Shown here: positions 1 to 7,848 of the stretch, one piece after another
Layout of the letters: every line of letters begins with the position of its first letter
Position numbering within the stretch: position 1 is the first letter of the stretch
NCBI GenBank assembly: GCA_025353525.1
Contig: JANXOO010001181.1
Location: 1 to 15,661 of the forward strand
Length of the DNA: 15,661 nucleotides
From: Schlesneria sp.
GTDB lineage: Bacteria; Planctomycetota; Planctomycetia; Planctomycetales; Planctomycetaceae
Reading direction: 5' to 3'
The notes under the pieces: model-generated
Databases searched by the model: none
Seen by the model: the letters and a program-made list of their open reading frames with translations, nothing else
Told to the model about the DNA's origin: nothing
Position numbers and translations under genes: made by a program

Positions 1-210
1 TTGAACTTACGCGACTATCACGACAAGGCGCTGCAACTGGCTCGCGAGCCGGAGAGGCTTTATGGAATCAGGCAGAGGTTGAAAGAAAATCGCGATTCGT
101 CGGGGTTGTTTGACATTCGCCGATTTTCGGTTGGGATCGAGGCTGCATTTGCTGGAATGGTTGACAGGTTGGAATTGAAGGCGGGGATTGGTGCGGAGAA
201 GACGGGTTGA
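1..210 (+). CDS. C-terminal end of a probable family-41 (SPINDLY / O-GlcNAc transferase-like) glycosyltransferase, partial
   Basis: The reading frame is open at the left edge and stops at 208-210; the TTG at base 1 is only the window border, not a credible start. The 69 visible residues (Y-H-D-K-A-L-Q-L-A-R-E-P, then L-K-E-N-R-D, L-F-D and I-E-A-A-F-A-G-M) resemble the extreme C-terminus of bacterial TPR-containing GT41 proteins, which typically end in a helix with a Tyr, 'LA.dp..L', 'LFD...F...lE.ay..M'. Those enzymes transfer a sugar from a nucleotide sugar to protein Ser/Thr. None of the catalytic core or TPR region is in the window, so the identification rests on a short tail and is moderate. 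It converges with the oxidoreductase on the other strand, with 28 bases between the two stop codons. Confidence 0.5.
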   Translation: MNLRDYHDKALQLAREPERLYGIRQRLKENRDSSGLFDIRRFSVGIEAAFAGMVDRLELKAGIGAEKTG

Positions 211-238
211 CGCATTTTCCCGGGTGGTGGTGAATGGC

Positions 239-1222
239 TCATGCAGGGATTTCTACGATCACTTTTCCCAGGACGTTTGTACGGAGTTTTTCAAACGCTT
301 TTGCGACTGATTCGAGTGGAAACCGGGAATCGATCTTCGGACGCAATCGGGCTCGATCCATCAGTTCGACGATTTCCTGCCAGGCGGTTTGTGCTCGACC
401 GGGTGAGTCGTCTGTGACGAGAACTCCGTGAATCGACGCCCGCTTGAACATCAGGGCGGGGATCGGGATGACCGCCTCGATACCGGCAAGAACTCCGACA
501 ACGCTGACTCGGCCATGAATTCCCAACAAGTGAACGGCCGTTGTCAGCGACGGCCCGCCGACGTTGTCAACAACGAGCGGCACACCTTTCGCGCGAAGTG
601 CATCGCATATCTGTTCTTTCAAATGCGGATTGTCCGGTGAAAAGACATGGTGTGCTCCCGCTTCCAAAAGACCCGGTCGCTTGTCGTCCGATCGGGAAAG
701 GCCGACGACGGTGGCTCCGTAAGCGCTCGCCAATTGTACCGCAGCAAGACCGACACCTCCGGATGCTCCGGTAATCACGACGTTCTGGCCCGGCTTCAAT
801 CCGCCGATGTCGACGAGCGCTTTCCATGCGGTCAAAAACACCAGCGGAGCGGCGGCGGCTTCAGAGTGGCTCCATTCTTCGGGCTTTCGGGCGAGGTTTT
901 CGGCGGCGAACCATTGCTGTTCACACAGTGTTCCATTGACGAGATCCGTCGTCGATGACTGGAGTACAACAACAACGTCACCCGGCTGCCAATGTCCGGC
1001 GGCATCGCCTTGAATCACGATTCCGGAGGCATCACGTCCTGGTACAAACGGCGGTTTGGGACCACCGGGGTAACGTCCCTCAATCTGAAAGTGATCGGCG
1101 GGATTGAGTCCCACGGCATGAACTTTCACGAGAACGTCTTCGGGCCGTCCGTCGCGGAGAACCACGTCTGACAATCGGGTTTGTTCCCATCCGCCCGGTG
1201 CCGTCGTCACAAGTGCTCGCAT
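239..1222 (-). CDS. Zinc-independent NADPH:quinone oxidoreductase-type medium-chain dehydrogenase
   Basis: This 327-residue protein has the usual length and order of the quinone-oxidoreductase branch of the MDR superfamily. The GroES-like N-terminal domain (about 1-120) contains the 'VGLNPADH' and 'PFVPGRDASGIV' signatures. The Rossmann domain has a glycine-rich loop GASGGVG at residues 152-158. The end of the second strand, GLSRS near 174-178, has Ser-Arg rather than an acidic residue, which favours NADPH. No structural-zinc cysteine cluster is seen, consistent with a zinc-free enzyme that reduces quinones or enones in the cytoplasm. The start is supported by gaaggaag (plus-strand 1228-1235) five bases before the ATG. 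It is transcribed alone, divergently from the DUF2339 gene. The substrate cannot be read from sequence. Confidence 0.9.
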   Translation of the reverse strand: MRALVTTAPGGWEQTRLSDVVLRDGRPEDVLVKVHAVGLNPADHFQIEGRYPGGPKPPFVPGRDASGIVIQGDAAGHWQPGDVVVVLQSSTTDLVNGTLCEQQWFAAENLARKPEEWSHSEAAAAPLVFLTAWKALVDIGGLKPGQNVVITGASGGVGLAAVQLASAYGATVVGLSRSDDKRPGLLEAGAHHVFSPDNPHLKEQICDALRAKGVPLVVDNVGGPSLTTAVHLLGIHGRVSVVGVLAGIEAVIPIPALMFKRASIHGVLVTDDSPGRAQTAWQEIVELMDRARLRPKIDSRFPLESVAKAFEKLRTNVLGKVIVEIPA

Positions 1223-1486
1223 TGATTCTTCCTTCGATCAGCCAACGTTTAATCTTTTTCGGCGGGTCAGGCCCCTGTGAGGCCACCAGAACACGGCGAG
1301 GGCAACGTCTCGGCGGAACTGTTCAGTCGGGAAACATCCTGGATTTACCGTTCGCCCTGTGGAGTTCGCACATGTGCGTCGGGACTTATTCTACGAAAGC
1401 AGGTGAACTGTAAAAGCCTGCGACAGAGTAGACCATTACAAACGCGAAAAAATGTGGTTCTGGTCCAAATGAGGACGTCGCGACGG

Positions 1487-1513
1487 AAATGCGATGCCGG
1501 GCAACGCATTTTT
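1487..1513 (+). terminator. Terminator-like hairpin with T tract, in an intergenic region
   Basis: AAATGCG (1487-1493) pairs perfectly with CGCATTT (1505-1511). Inside it, after an A/A mismatch, TGC (1495-1497) pairs with GCA (1501-1503) around a CGG loop. Two more T residues follow, giving five in a row, then G. This is the form of an intrinsic terminator, though the stem base is AT-rich. No known gene lies just upstream on this strand, so it would end either a small RNA or a leader transcript. Confidence 0.4.
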
Positions 1514-1632
1514 GTTACGGATAGTAATATACTGCTCGCGGTCCAGAATGAGGTCTCGTTTGAAAGTCCGTTCCCGCGTTCGATGCCGATTCATCGCTGG
1601 TCACGCACTTTCCATGAATCGTTGAAGTTTTT

Positions 1633-1665
1633 CGCGGCCTCAATTCAGACCGCGCGGAGTATAAT
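1633..1665 (+). promoter_or_regulatory. Possible -10 box with upstream dyad, ahead of the DUF2339 gene
   Basis: A perfect TATAAT lies at 1660-1665, about 130 bases before the ATG at 1797. No good -35 hexamer is found 16-18 bases upstream. Instead there is an inverted repeat, CGCGG (1633-1637) and CCGCG (1650-1654), separated by 12 bases and ending five bases before the -10. This could be an operator for an activator or repressor, or chance. Support is weak because planctomycete promoters are not well characterised by consensus. Confidence 0.25.
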
Positions 1666-1796
1666 CACCGTCGATGAGCTACAACTGAAACAAAATACTC
1701 AATCGGATTCTTCCTTCGTCGCGGGGCCCACCTTCATTTTCCCGTCCAGAACCACACGGAAGACATCACCGGCAACTCTTACGAGAGAACATCGCG

Positions 1797-4412
1797 ATGG
1801 AATTGTTCATAATAGTCAGCCTGCTGATCGCCATGCTGGTTCTGACAATTGCCATTCTTGGCCGTGTTCTCAAAAAACAGGATGAGAATTTCACGGAACT
1901 GCGACGCGACATTCGGGAATTCAAGAGAGAAACTCTCAAGGCGTTGAAGGCTCTTGATCGCTGGAAGGCAAACAACGCAGAACACGTGCCGACGACTTCG
2001 CAAACTCCGACACTGGCGACGAAACCCTTTCAGGTTCCAGCGTTTGGCAAAAGTCCGGAGACGACAACGCCACCCGAGCAGACGCACGATCCGGTTCTGA
2101 CTCCTCCGTCACTCGTACCCGCTCGCACTCAAGGTTCAGCCAAGGCGGCCGATGAAGACGAACCCGTCGAACTCGTATTCGATGACGATCCCGTGCCATC
2201 CATAACACGTACCGGGTCCGATTTCCGTCCTGAACCGGTTGCGGTTCAGGGGCACGATCGAAGTCGGGTCGGACCCAACCGTCCGGTTCACGATCTGCCG
2301 AGAACTCAAAATAAATACGAAACGGCGGCCAAAGAAACGCTAAAAAAGATCTGGAGCTGGATCATCGTCGGCGAAGAGCAACTGCCTGCAGGTGTATCAC
2401 TGGAGTATGCCATCGCGAGCCAATGGTTGCTGCGGATCGGAATTCTGATTCTCGTTATTGGTGTCGGTTTCTTTTTGAAGTACTCGTTCGACCACAACCT
2501 GATCAGACCCGAGGCTCGTGTGGCGATGGCCGCCATCGTCGGTCTTGGACTGCTGACATCGGGAACCCGGTTGCTGGGTGGACGCTATCACGTCTTCGGA
2601 CAGGGACTGATGGGGGGTGGACTGGCAACGCTATATTTCGCTGTCTTCGCGGCAGCGAATTTCTATCACTTGATCGAAGTGGTCCCTGCGTTTGCCTTGA
2701 TGGGGGCGATTACGGTCCTCGCGGGTGGAATCTCGGTGCGGTTCAATTCCATGCTGATCGCCGTGCTGGGAATTCTGGGCGGATACGGTACGCCGATGAT
2801 GTTGTCGACCGGCACCGTCGACTTTGCAGGACTCTTCGGCTACATGCTCGTTCTGGGGATTGGCGTACTGGGAGTCTGTTACTGGAAGAATTGGCCGGTC
2901 GTCAATCTGTTGAGTTTCTTCTGCACGTACGCGCTTTATTTTGCAGCCATCGAAAAGTACGACGAGACTGATTTCCTGAATGTTATTCCATTCCTGACGG
3001 CATTCTTCGTCCTCTTCTCGACGATGACGTTTCTCTACAAGCTGGTGAATCGGGCTCCGTCAAATCTCTTTGATCTCGCCGCGTTGCTGATCAACGCGTT
3101 CGTCTATTACGGCGAGAGTTACCGGCTCGTTTCGGGCATCTATGGCCGGGAATGGGCTGCCATCGTCACTTTGGGGCTGGCTCTGTTTTACACGCTTCAC
3201 GTCTGGTATTTCCTGATTCGGAAGATTGTCGATCGTGAGTTACTTGTCAGTTTCCTGGGCCTGGCTTCGTTCTTTGTGATCGTCACTGTGCCTCTGCTTC
3301 TGTCATCACAATGGATTACCCTCAGTTGGTCCGTCCAGGCACTCATCCTGCTCTGGATTGCGCGCAAACTGGGAAGTCATACACTGAAGTACGTCAGCTT
3401 CATTTTGTATGCGATCGTCGTGATTCGAATCGGAGCGAACGACCTGCCGGGTCAGTTCGATGTACCGGTTCCGACAGAGATATCCAACTCCGAATACGTC
3501 GCACGATTGATCGAGCGGCTGGTCATGTTCTGCGTACCCGTTATCTCGCTTGGCGTCGCACATCGGTTGCTGATCGGTTGGCCGGGTGAGGAATCCTCTG
3601 CGATACGTTCCGAAAACGATTTGCCGGAAGTCATTCCGACAACGTGGGCGTCTCGATCGATTGTCGGCGTGGCCGCAGGAATGCTGTTTCTGTACCTGCA
3701 CCTTGAGGTGAATCGAACGGTCGGCTTCGCTTACAACCCGTTGAAGTTGCCACTGTTGACGATTCTTTGGCTGATCGGCTGTGGTGTCCTGTTGCGCACA
3801 GCAATACGCCAAAAGAGTGAACAATGGCTGATTGCCGCAGTGCTCGGAACAATACTCGTGATCGTCAAATTGTTGGTCGTCGATATCCCGTCCTGGTCGA
3901 TATCGAGTCAATTCATTTACAATGGAGGGTATTCATTCCACGATGCGTTACTACGACTGCTCGACTTCGGCACGATCATTGCGTTTTTACTTGTCGCCTG
4001 GATCAGTGCTGCACGTCTAATAAAAAATGCCGATTACGCCAGGATTTTCGCGGTCACCGGGATGAGTGTTCTGTTCGTGTTTCTGACTCTGGAACTGAAT
4101 ACGGCCCTGTACCATTTTCTTCCGGGAATGCGACCGGGCGGCGTTTCGATTCTGTGGTCTGCCTTTGCGTTTTCGTGGTTGCTGCGCGGAATCTGGCAGA
4201 ACCTGCGAGCCTTGCGCTATGCAGGCCTGGTCCTGTTTGCCATCGTGATTGGCAAAGTATTCTTTCGCGATCTCGGTGAACTCGACCAGTTCTATCGGAT
4301 CATCGCCTTTATCATTCTCGGGATGATCATCCTCGCTGGGTCGTTTATCTACCTGAAGTATCGCGAGACGTTCGCGGTGATTGCTGCCGAACCAAAGAAG
4401 GAGCCAGCCTGA
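1797..4412 (+). CDS. DUF2339 family multi-pass membrane protein
   Basis: An 871-residue protein of unknown function. An N-terminal membrane helix (about 1-22) is followed by a charged, probably coiled-coil stretch (26-56) and a Pro/Thr-rich linker with an acidic patch [13 protein letters not shown] (119-131). From W186 onward comes the DUF2339 pattern: a segment ending '[20 protein letters not shown]' and '[16 protein letters not shown]' (207-242), then about twenty hydrophobic helices to the C-terminus. Length and layout fit the family. The start is preceded by GAGAGA (1783-1788) at 8 bases. The stop overlaps the next ATG by one base (TGATG), so the DUF3999 partner is translationally coupled; these two families are commonly neighbours. 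The joint location suggests an inner-membrane complex, perhaps in envelope function, but no activity is known to me. Confidence 0.88.
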   Translation: MELFIIVSLLIAMLVLTIAILGRVLKKQDENFTELRRDIREFKRETLKALKALDRWKANNAEHVPTTSQTPTLATKPFQVPAFGKSPETTTPPEQTHDPVLTPPSLVPARTQGSAKAADEDEPVELVFDDDPVPSITRTGSDFRPEPVAVQGHDRSRVGPNRPVHDLPRTQNKYETAAKETLKKIWSWIIVGEEQLPAGVSLEYAIASQWLLRIGILILVIGVGFFLKYSFDHNLIRPEARVAMAAIVGLGLLTSGTRLLGGRYHVFGQGLMGGGLATLYFAVFAAANFYHLIEVVPAFALMGAITVLAGGISVRFNSMLIAVLGILGGYGTPMMLSTGTVDFAGLFGYMLVLGIGVLGVCYWKNWPVVNLLSFFCTYALYFAAIEKYDETDFLNVIPFLTAFFVLFSTMTFLYKLVNRAPSNLFDLAALLINAFVYYGESYRLVSGIYGREWAAIVTLGLALFYTLHVWYFLIRKIVDRELLVSFLGLASFFVIVTVPLLLSSQWITLSWSVQALILLWIARKLGSHTLKYVSFILYAIVVIRIGANDLPGQFDVPVPTEISNSEYVARLIERLVMFCVPVISLGVAHRLLIGWPGEESSAIRSENDLPEVIPTTWASRSIVGVAAGMLFLYLHLEVNRTVGFAYNPLKLPLLTILWLIGCGVLLRTAIRQKSEQWLIAAVLGTILVIVKLLVVDIPSWSISSQFIYNGGYSFHDALLRLLDFGTIIAFLLVAWISAARLIKNADYARIFAVTGMSVLFVFLTLELNTALYHFLPGMRPGGVSILWSAFAFSWLLRGIWQNLRALRYAGLVLFAIVIGKVFFRDLGELDQFYRIIAFIILGMIILAGSFIYLKYRETFAVIAAEPKKEPA

Positions 4413-4414
4413 TG
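4397..4414 (+). promoter_or_regulatory. Ribosome-binding site and TGATG stop-start overlap between the DUF2339 and DUF3999 genes
   Basis: GAAGGAG (4397-4403) sits eight bases before the ATG at 4412-4414, whose A is also the last base of the upstream TGA stop (4410-4412). This fixes the start of the DUF3999 gene and argues for reinitiation by terminating ribosomes and a fixed ratio of the two products. Confidence 0.75.
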
Positions 4415-5800
4415 AGTTTCCGTTTTTTACGTTGGTCCCCGCTTCTGTTCATGTTGATGGCACCGTTGCTCACATCGGCACAAGACGTTCCGGTTTTTCA
4501 CTGGGTTCGCGATGTGCGGATTTCGAGTCTCTCGGCGACAACTCCGTGCGCAGCGCCACTCGATTCCCATTTTTTCCAGCAGACCAGACCGGGTTGGCCG
4601 GATATGCGGATGGCGAACGACAAGGGTGAAGCCGTCGCATCCGTGGTTCGCACGGCAAAGGTCGTCAGGACTCGCACAGTACGAACGTACTGGTCGGCCG
4701 AACAGCGCGCTGCAACAGTTGATGAGGCGACCGGGTTACAGGTCGAATTGAATTTGCGCGACAAGGAAGATATTCCAGGTGGACTTCGAATCATCACGCC
4801 ACTCAAGGATTTCAGACACCGGGTGCAAGTCGAATCATCTGCCGACGGCACAACATGGACTTCGGTCGGCCCTCCGAGCGTGATCTTCGACTATTCACGA
4901 CACGTCGATGCGAGGAACGATCTGATTGAATTCAATGCGGACAATCATCGCCTGTTCCGAATCACGATTGCAGACCTGACCTCTGAACAGGATTTGCAGT
5001 TGCTGGAACTCCAACGGCGATTGCGGGGGATTGATGAAACTGACCGTACGGAACGAACATTGATCGCCCGGCGTCCGTTCCGTATCGACCGGATCGATTT
5101 TTATCGGGACGTTTCACTGCCGGAAGGAAGCGATTTGCAAATGACGCCGTATCCTGCGAATCACTTCGCCACATCCCCGAATGACAGCAAGCATCAAACG
5201 ATTCTGACATTCACGACTCAGAACGAGCCGATTACAGAGATTCGGATTCTGACCGATGCCGAAAACTTCAGCCGCACGGCAAAAATCGAAGCCGAAATCA
5301 ACAACGTCAATGACCGATCGGAATGGCAACTGGTGTCGACGGGGACGATCTCGCGATTCGCTGTCGGAACGATTCAGAACGAGGAATTGGCATTGAAGAT
5401 TGTCGAACGACAGCAATCGCGTTATCGCATTACGATCGAAAACCGTGACAGTCCACCGCTGTCAATTTCAGGCGTCGAATTGTCGGGACCCGCCTATGAA
5501 CTGGCATTTCTCGCATCGCCCGGCCAGAACCTGAGGCTGGAATACGGCTCGCCGAACGCTCCTGCCGGCAAGTACGACTCCGCCGCGTTAAAGGCCGCGT
5601 TGAAAAACGGCATCGCAACATTACCCGCAACGCTCGATGGTCCTCGCATCAATTCCAACGCACCGAAGAACCCGCGCTGGGCATTCTGGAACGATACCCG
5701 AGTCCTCGTTGTTAGCATTATTGTCGTGGCATCGTTGCTCGGCTGGGGACTTGTCCGGGCGGGCAAGCGTATCGACGCTGCATCGCCACCTCAGAATTGA
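4412..5800 (+). CDS. DUF3999 family secreted, membrane-anchored protein
   Basis: This 462-residue protein begins with a signal peptide (hydrophobic core about 8-22, likely cleaved at TSA|QD, 23/24). It ends with one membrane helix (about 431-448) followed by a basic tail 'RAGKRIDA', so the bulk should lie in the periplasm with a short cytoplasmic tail. The body contains repeated beta-rich sections with 'FRHRVQVESSADGTTWTSVG' and 'HRLFRITIADL', the discoidin-like sort of motif seen in DUF3999 proteins, and no recognisable catalytic residues. The family assignment is supported by length, topology and its position directly behind a DUF2339 gene. The function is unknown; a carbohydrate- or envelope-binding role is only a guess from the beta-sandwich appearance. 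Confidence 0.75.
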   Translation: MSFRFLRWSPLLFMLMAPLLTSAQDVPVFHWVRDVRISSLSATTPCAAPLDSHFFQQTRPGWPDMRMANDKGEAVASVVRTAKVVRTRTVRTYWSAEQRAATVDEATGLQVELNLRDKEDIPGGLRIITPLKDFRHRVQVESSADGTTWTSVGPPSVIFDYSRHVDARNDLIEFNADNHRLFRITIADLTSEQDLQLLELQRRLRGIDETDRTERTLIARRPFRIDRIDFYRDVSLPEGSDLQMTPYPANHFATSPNDSKHQTILTFTTQNEPITEIRILTDAENFSRTAKIEAEINNVNDRSEWQLVSTGTISRFAVGTIQNEELALKIVERQQSRYRITIENRDSPPLSISGVELSGPAYELAFLASPGQNLRLEYGSPNAPAGKYDSAALKAALKNGIATLPATLDGPRINSNAPKNPRWAFWNDTRVLVVSIIVVASLLGWGLVRAGKRIDAASPPQN

Positions 5801-6141
5801 CGGGGTTGGAAACAGGCGACAAAAAAGCAACCAGGGGGTGCAGGGCGCCGCCGTTGGTCACTCGCCCTCAAATTATCCCCAAAGCCCCGGCGGGCAATGC
5901 CGTGAAGGATTTTTAGATTGGAAAACAAAGCAGAACGAAAATCCAGGCGAGCCGAGTCCCGGCGCGCCTGTTTCCGCAAAAAAAAGATTTGAAAAATCCT
6001 TCACGGCGTTGCCTGACAGGAGGGCTCGGTCGTTTTTCTGGTTGGTTTCCCGGGTCGGCGCTGCGCGGCAAGAGCCTCTTCGCTCTGCCCCAGGCTTTCT
6101 TGTGATGGCCTTTCATGCCGTTTTGAAATGTTTGAGAGTTT
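5801..6141. other. 341-bp non-coding gap with several inverted repeats
   Basis: The gap separates the DUF3999 gene from tsaE. Short open frames crossing it are low-complexity and lack ribosome-binding sites. It contains AGGGCG/CGCCCT (5842-5847 and 5863-5868), the long 22-bp inverted repeat at 5893-6013 listed separately, and a bulged hairpin GGC-a-AGAGC / GCTCT-GCC (6067-6089). No clear intrinsic terminator for the DUF3999 gene and no convincing promoter for tsaE could be picked out. Confidence 0.55.
5893..6013. repeat. 121-bp element bounded by a near-perfect 22-bp inverted repeat
   Basis: The left arm (5893-5914) and right arm (5992-6013) are reverse complements at 21 of 22 positions; the one difference (T5898 against G6008) would be a U-G wobble in plus-strand RNA, so the stem would be fully paired. 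The core is GCCGTGAAGGATTTTT. The 77-base interior holds a smaller stem, CAGGCG (5944-5949) with CGCCTG (5965-5970), and an A8 run. The size and terminal repeats resemble a MITE-like or extragenic stem-loop element. No target-site duplication is visible at the edges, so mobility is not shown. An RNA structure in the tsaE leader is the alternative. Confidence 0.6.
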
Positions 6142-6654
6142 ATGATGTCAGTCTGGGTTCAAACGAGCGATGATCGTGTCTGTTGCCAGGTCGTTTCGGA
6201 GGCCGGAACGCGTGCTGTGGGGATCCAGATTGCCGAGGGGCTGAGTGCCGGTGATGTTGTGGCTTTGGCGGGTGAGCTGGGGGCGGGGAAGACCCGGTTC
6301 GTCAAGGCAGTGGCGGAGGCATGGGGGGTTCTGCCGGAGGATGTGAACAGCCCGACATTCACTTTGATTCAGGAATATGAGGGACGAATCATGATCCGGC
6401 ACTGCGATACCTATCGGCTGAAAAATGCCGAGGAATTCGCCGACCTGGGACTGGACGAATTGTTTGCGTCCGATGGAATCGCACTGATCGAATGGGCGGA
6501 TCGCGTGGTGGAGTATCTTCCTCGCGATCGGCTTGAAGTCCGGATAACGATCGATAGTCCGACATCGCGAACGATTGAAGTTTCGGCGACGGGGAACCGG
6601 TCCCGGCGAAACCTGCTGCGACTGCTATCGATGCCTTGGCCCACGACGCCGTGA
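6142..6654 (+). CDS. tsaE: tRNA threonylcarbamoyladenosine biosynthesis ATPase TsaE
   Basis: TsaE is the small P-loop ATPase that works with TsaB and TsaD to add threonylcarbamoyl to A37 of ANN-decoding tRNAs in the cytoplasm. The 170-residue product has Walker A GELGAGKT (44-51), then 'SPTFTLIQEYEG', the 'HCDTYRL' segment and 'ALIEWADR', all in family order and spacing. The C-terminal ~20 residues (Arg-rich, then SMPWPTTP) extend a little past the usual end. Two ATGs occur in tandem; the second (6145) is better spaced from GAGAG (6134-6138, six bases versus three), so the true start may be 6145. The neighbouring genes are not other t6A genes, so it looks like a single cistron or the head of a unit with imuAB. 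Confidence 0.93.
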   Translation: MMSVWVQTSDDRVCCQVVSEAGTRAVGIQIAEGLSAGDVVALAGELGAGKTRFVKAVAEAWGVLPEDVNSPTFTLIQEYEGRIMIRHCDTYRLKNAEEFADLGLDELFASDGIALIEWADRVVEYLPRDRLEVRITIDSPTSRTIEVSATGNRSRRNLLRLLSMPWPTTP

Positions 6655-6936
6655 CCGCGGCCCCGGATGGATGGCGTGGAATATCGCTGGTCGCGTGGCC
6701 CTTCGGGCCATCGGAATTGCGTTCTCAGAAGTTTCCTGTAATAATATATTTGTTATCCTTAATTCGCCGGCACGAACATGCCGATGAATGGGGGACAGCC
6801 GGAATCAACGCGCCTCACAGAAAAAGCCTGCGAATCGAGGAGTTTCGCGGCATGCGGTGCTTCGTCGTTTTTGTAATGCCAACGACTGACTCCGCGTCAC
6901 CATCTGTCGCCGGAAAGCGCGGATGAGTCATTTCCT
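6655..6936. other. 282-bp non-coding region upstream of imuA
   Basis: Just past tsaE there is a strong hairpin, TGGCCC-ttc-GGGCCA (6696-6710), without a following T run; it may be a weak terminator for tsaE. A possible promoter follows: TTGCGT (6717-6722), 16 bases, TAATAA (6739-6744), inside the most AT-rich stretch of the region. Shortly downstream is the dyad CGGCA-N6-TGCCG (6768-6783). I found no E. coli-type CTGT-N8-ACAG and no GAAC/GTTC palindrome here. The AGACGCT motif found before the LexA-like gene is absent from this spacer. Confidence 0.45.
6717..6783 (+). promoter_or_regulatory. Possible imuAB promoter with a downstream dyad
   Basis: TTGCGT (6717-6722) and TAATAA (6739-6744) are 16 bases apart. 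The dyad CGGCA-cgaaca-TGCCG (6768-6783) starts about 23 bases after the -10, where a repressor could block elongation or initiation. The match to a sigma-70 consensus is partial and the start of imuA is itself uncertain, so this is a suggestion only. Confidence 0.25.
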
Positions 6937-7848
6937 GTGGGGTGGTTGAAAGATTTCAGGCGAACGCCACCGGGCTCGCCTGGTCTTTTCCGGTTTGGTC
7001 TTGTTTTACAGGTTGCAGGTATCCCTGCCAGGGGAACGATCTTGGACGGCAACTGGTATCGCACAGAGTCGCATTGCACGGAAACTCATCATGCAAAGCC
7101 CCACTGTGCAGAGACGCTTCGTGCAGAGACACCTCGTGCAGAGACGCTTCGCAAGTTGCGTCAGATCTGTCGGGGGACAGCGAAGCCGTTTATTCCTCTA
7201 TCGGATCAGCCGCTGCGATTGTCGACCGGATTGTCAGCGCTGGATGCACTGTTGCCGGGTGGCGGACTGGAGCCGGGATGGATCGTGGAGTGGTTGTCTC
7301 CGGTGGAGGGTTGCGGAGCCGCCGTGCTCGCGTTGCAAGGGGTGCGGCCCGCATTGCAGCGGCGACCGGTTTGGGCCGTGGTCGATGGAACAGGCGAGTT
7401 CCATCCGTCCGCCGCGTGGGGGTGGGGGGTGTCGCTCGACACTTTGCTGTGGCTTCGTCCTTCGTCCGTGGCGGATACGGCATGGACCATCGAGCAGTGC
7501 CTGCGCTGTCCGGCGGTAGGGGTGACCTGGTTTCAGGCCGACCTACTTCCCGATCGGGTACTGCAACGATGGAAAATTGCTGCCGAGACGGGTGGTGGAA
7601 TCGGAATTTTGTTTCGACCCGCCAGGGCCGCTCGAAACTCATCATGGGCCGACGTTCGCTGGCTGGTGCAACCGCGACCGGCGGCGGTCGCCCAGGGACG
7701 GCGGGTGCGAGTGGAACTTCTCTCGTGTCGCGGTGAGTGCCGCGCGGGAGACTCGATCGAATTGGACGTGTGCGATGCCGCGGGTCATGTGCGTTTGGTG
7801 TCCTCACTGGCCGGAGCAGTCCCCGCAACCCGGGCCGCCGGAGCGTAG
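6937..7848 (+). CDS. imuA: ImuA-like RecA-fold protein of the translesion mutasome
   Basis: ImuA is a RecA-related accessory protein usually encoded beside ImuB (and often DnaE2), acting in damage-induced mutagenesis. The diagnostic part is 'LSTGLSALDALLPGGGLEPG' (95-114), followed by a long RecA-like body and the family's closing 'CRGECRAGDSIELDV...GHVRLV' segment. At the place of Walker A the protein reads SPVEGCGAAVLAL with no Gly-Lys-Ser/Thr, so ATP hydrolysis is doubtful. The frame opens with a GTG at 6937, but a TTG at 7042 preceded by AGGGG (7030-7034) may be the real start and would give 268 residues. Residues 43-72 are built from six degenerate five-residue repeats, encoded by a 15-bp tandem repeat. 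The 3' end overlaps imuB by 74 bases. Confidence 0.75.
   Translation: MGWLKDFRRTPPGSPGLFRFGLVLQVAGIPARGTILDGNWYRTESHCTETHHAKPHCAETLRAETPRAETLRKLRQICRGTAKPFIPLSDQPLRLSTGLSALDALLPGGGLEPGWIVEWLSPVEGCGAAVLALQGVRPALQRRPVWAVVDGTGEFHPSAAWGWGVSLDTLLWLRPSSVADTAWTIEQCLRCPAVGVTWFQADLLPDRVLQRWKIAAETGGGIGILFRPARAARNSSWADVRWLVQPRPAAVAQGRRVRVELLSCRGECRAGDSIELDVCDAAGHVRLVSSLAGAVPATRAAGA
7061..7150 (+). repeat. 15-bp tandem repeat (six units) inside the 5' part of imuA
   Basis: Three units are nearly identical: gtgcagagacgcttc at 7106-7120 and 7136-7150, with gtgcagagacacctc between them (7121-7135). Three more diverged units of the same period precede them (7061-7105). In the imuA frame they give a pentapeptide series such as TESHC, TETHH, AKPHC, AETLR, AETPR, AETLR. 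The array lies before the conserved ImuA core, so it is either a flexible N-terminal extension or, if translation starts later, part of the leader. Confidence 0.75.

Larger units (their letters stand above)
1223..1796. other. 574-bp non-coding region between divergent genes
   Basis: No convincing protein is encoded here. The longest open frame, from 1277 running into the next gene, has arginine- and serine-rich low-information sequence, no ribosome-binding site and overlaps the DUF2339 start, so I treat it as chance. The region must contain promoters for the minus-strand oxidoreductase and the plus-strand DUF2339/DUF3999 pair. It holds a terminator-like hairpin (1487-1513) and a TATAAT box with an adjacent dyad (1633-1665), listed separately. 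The hairpin implies that a plus-strand transcript may begin and end upstream of the DUF2339 gene. Confidence 0.6.

Noticed and set aside
1277..1885. Open frame of 202 codons in the spacer before the DUF2339 gene
   Set aside because: Low-information composition, no ribosome-binding site, and it runs across the true DUF2339 start in another frame.
5893..6013. Insertion sequence with terminal inverted repeats
   Set aside because: The 77-base interior cannot encode a transposase and no target duplication is visible, so only a non-autonomous or structural element is possible.
5637..6173. Open frame of 178 codons covering the gap before tsaE
   Set aside because: Overlaps two well-supported genes at its ends, has no family resemblance, and covers the inverted-repeat structure.
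6655..6936. Known LexA boxes (CTGT-N8-ACAG, CGAAC-N4-GTTCG) before imuA
   Set aside because: Only isolated half sites such as CGAACA at 6773 are present; no second half at the right distance.
7061..7150. CRISPR-like array
   Set aside because: The units are contiguous, without spacers, in the imuA frame, with a 15-bp period; there is no leader or cas gene.
7577..7774. Extension of the imuB frame upstream to 7577
   Set aside because: The extra residues are an out-of-frame reading of imuA and do not resemble the missing ImuB segment; homologues begin near the Met at 7775.
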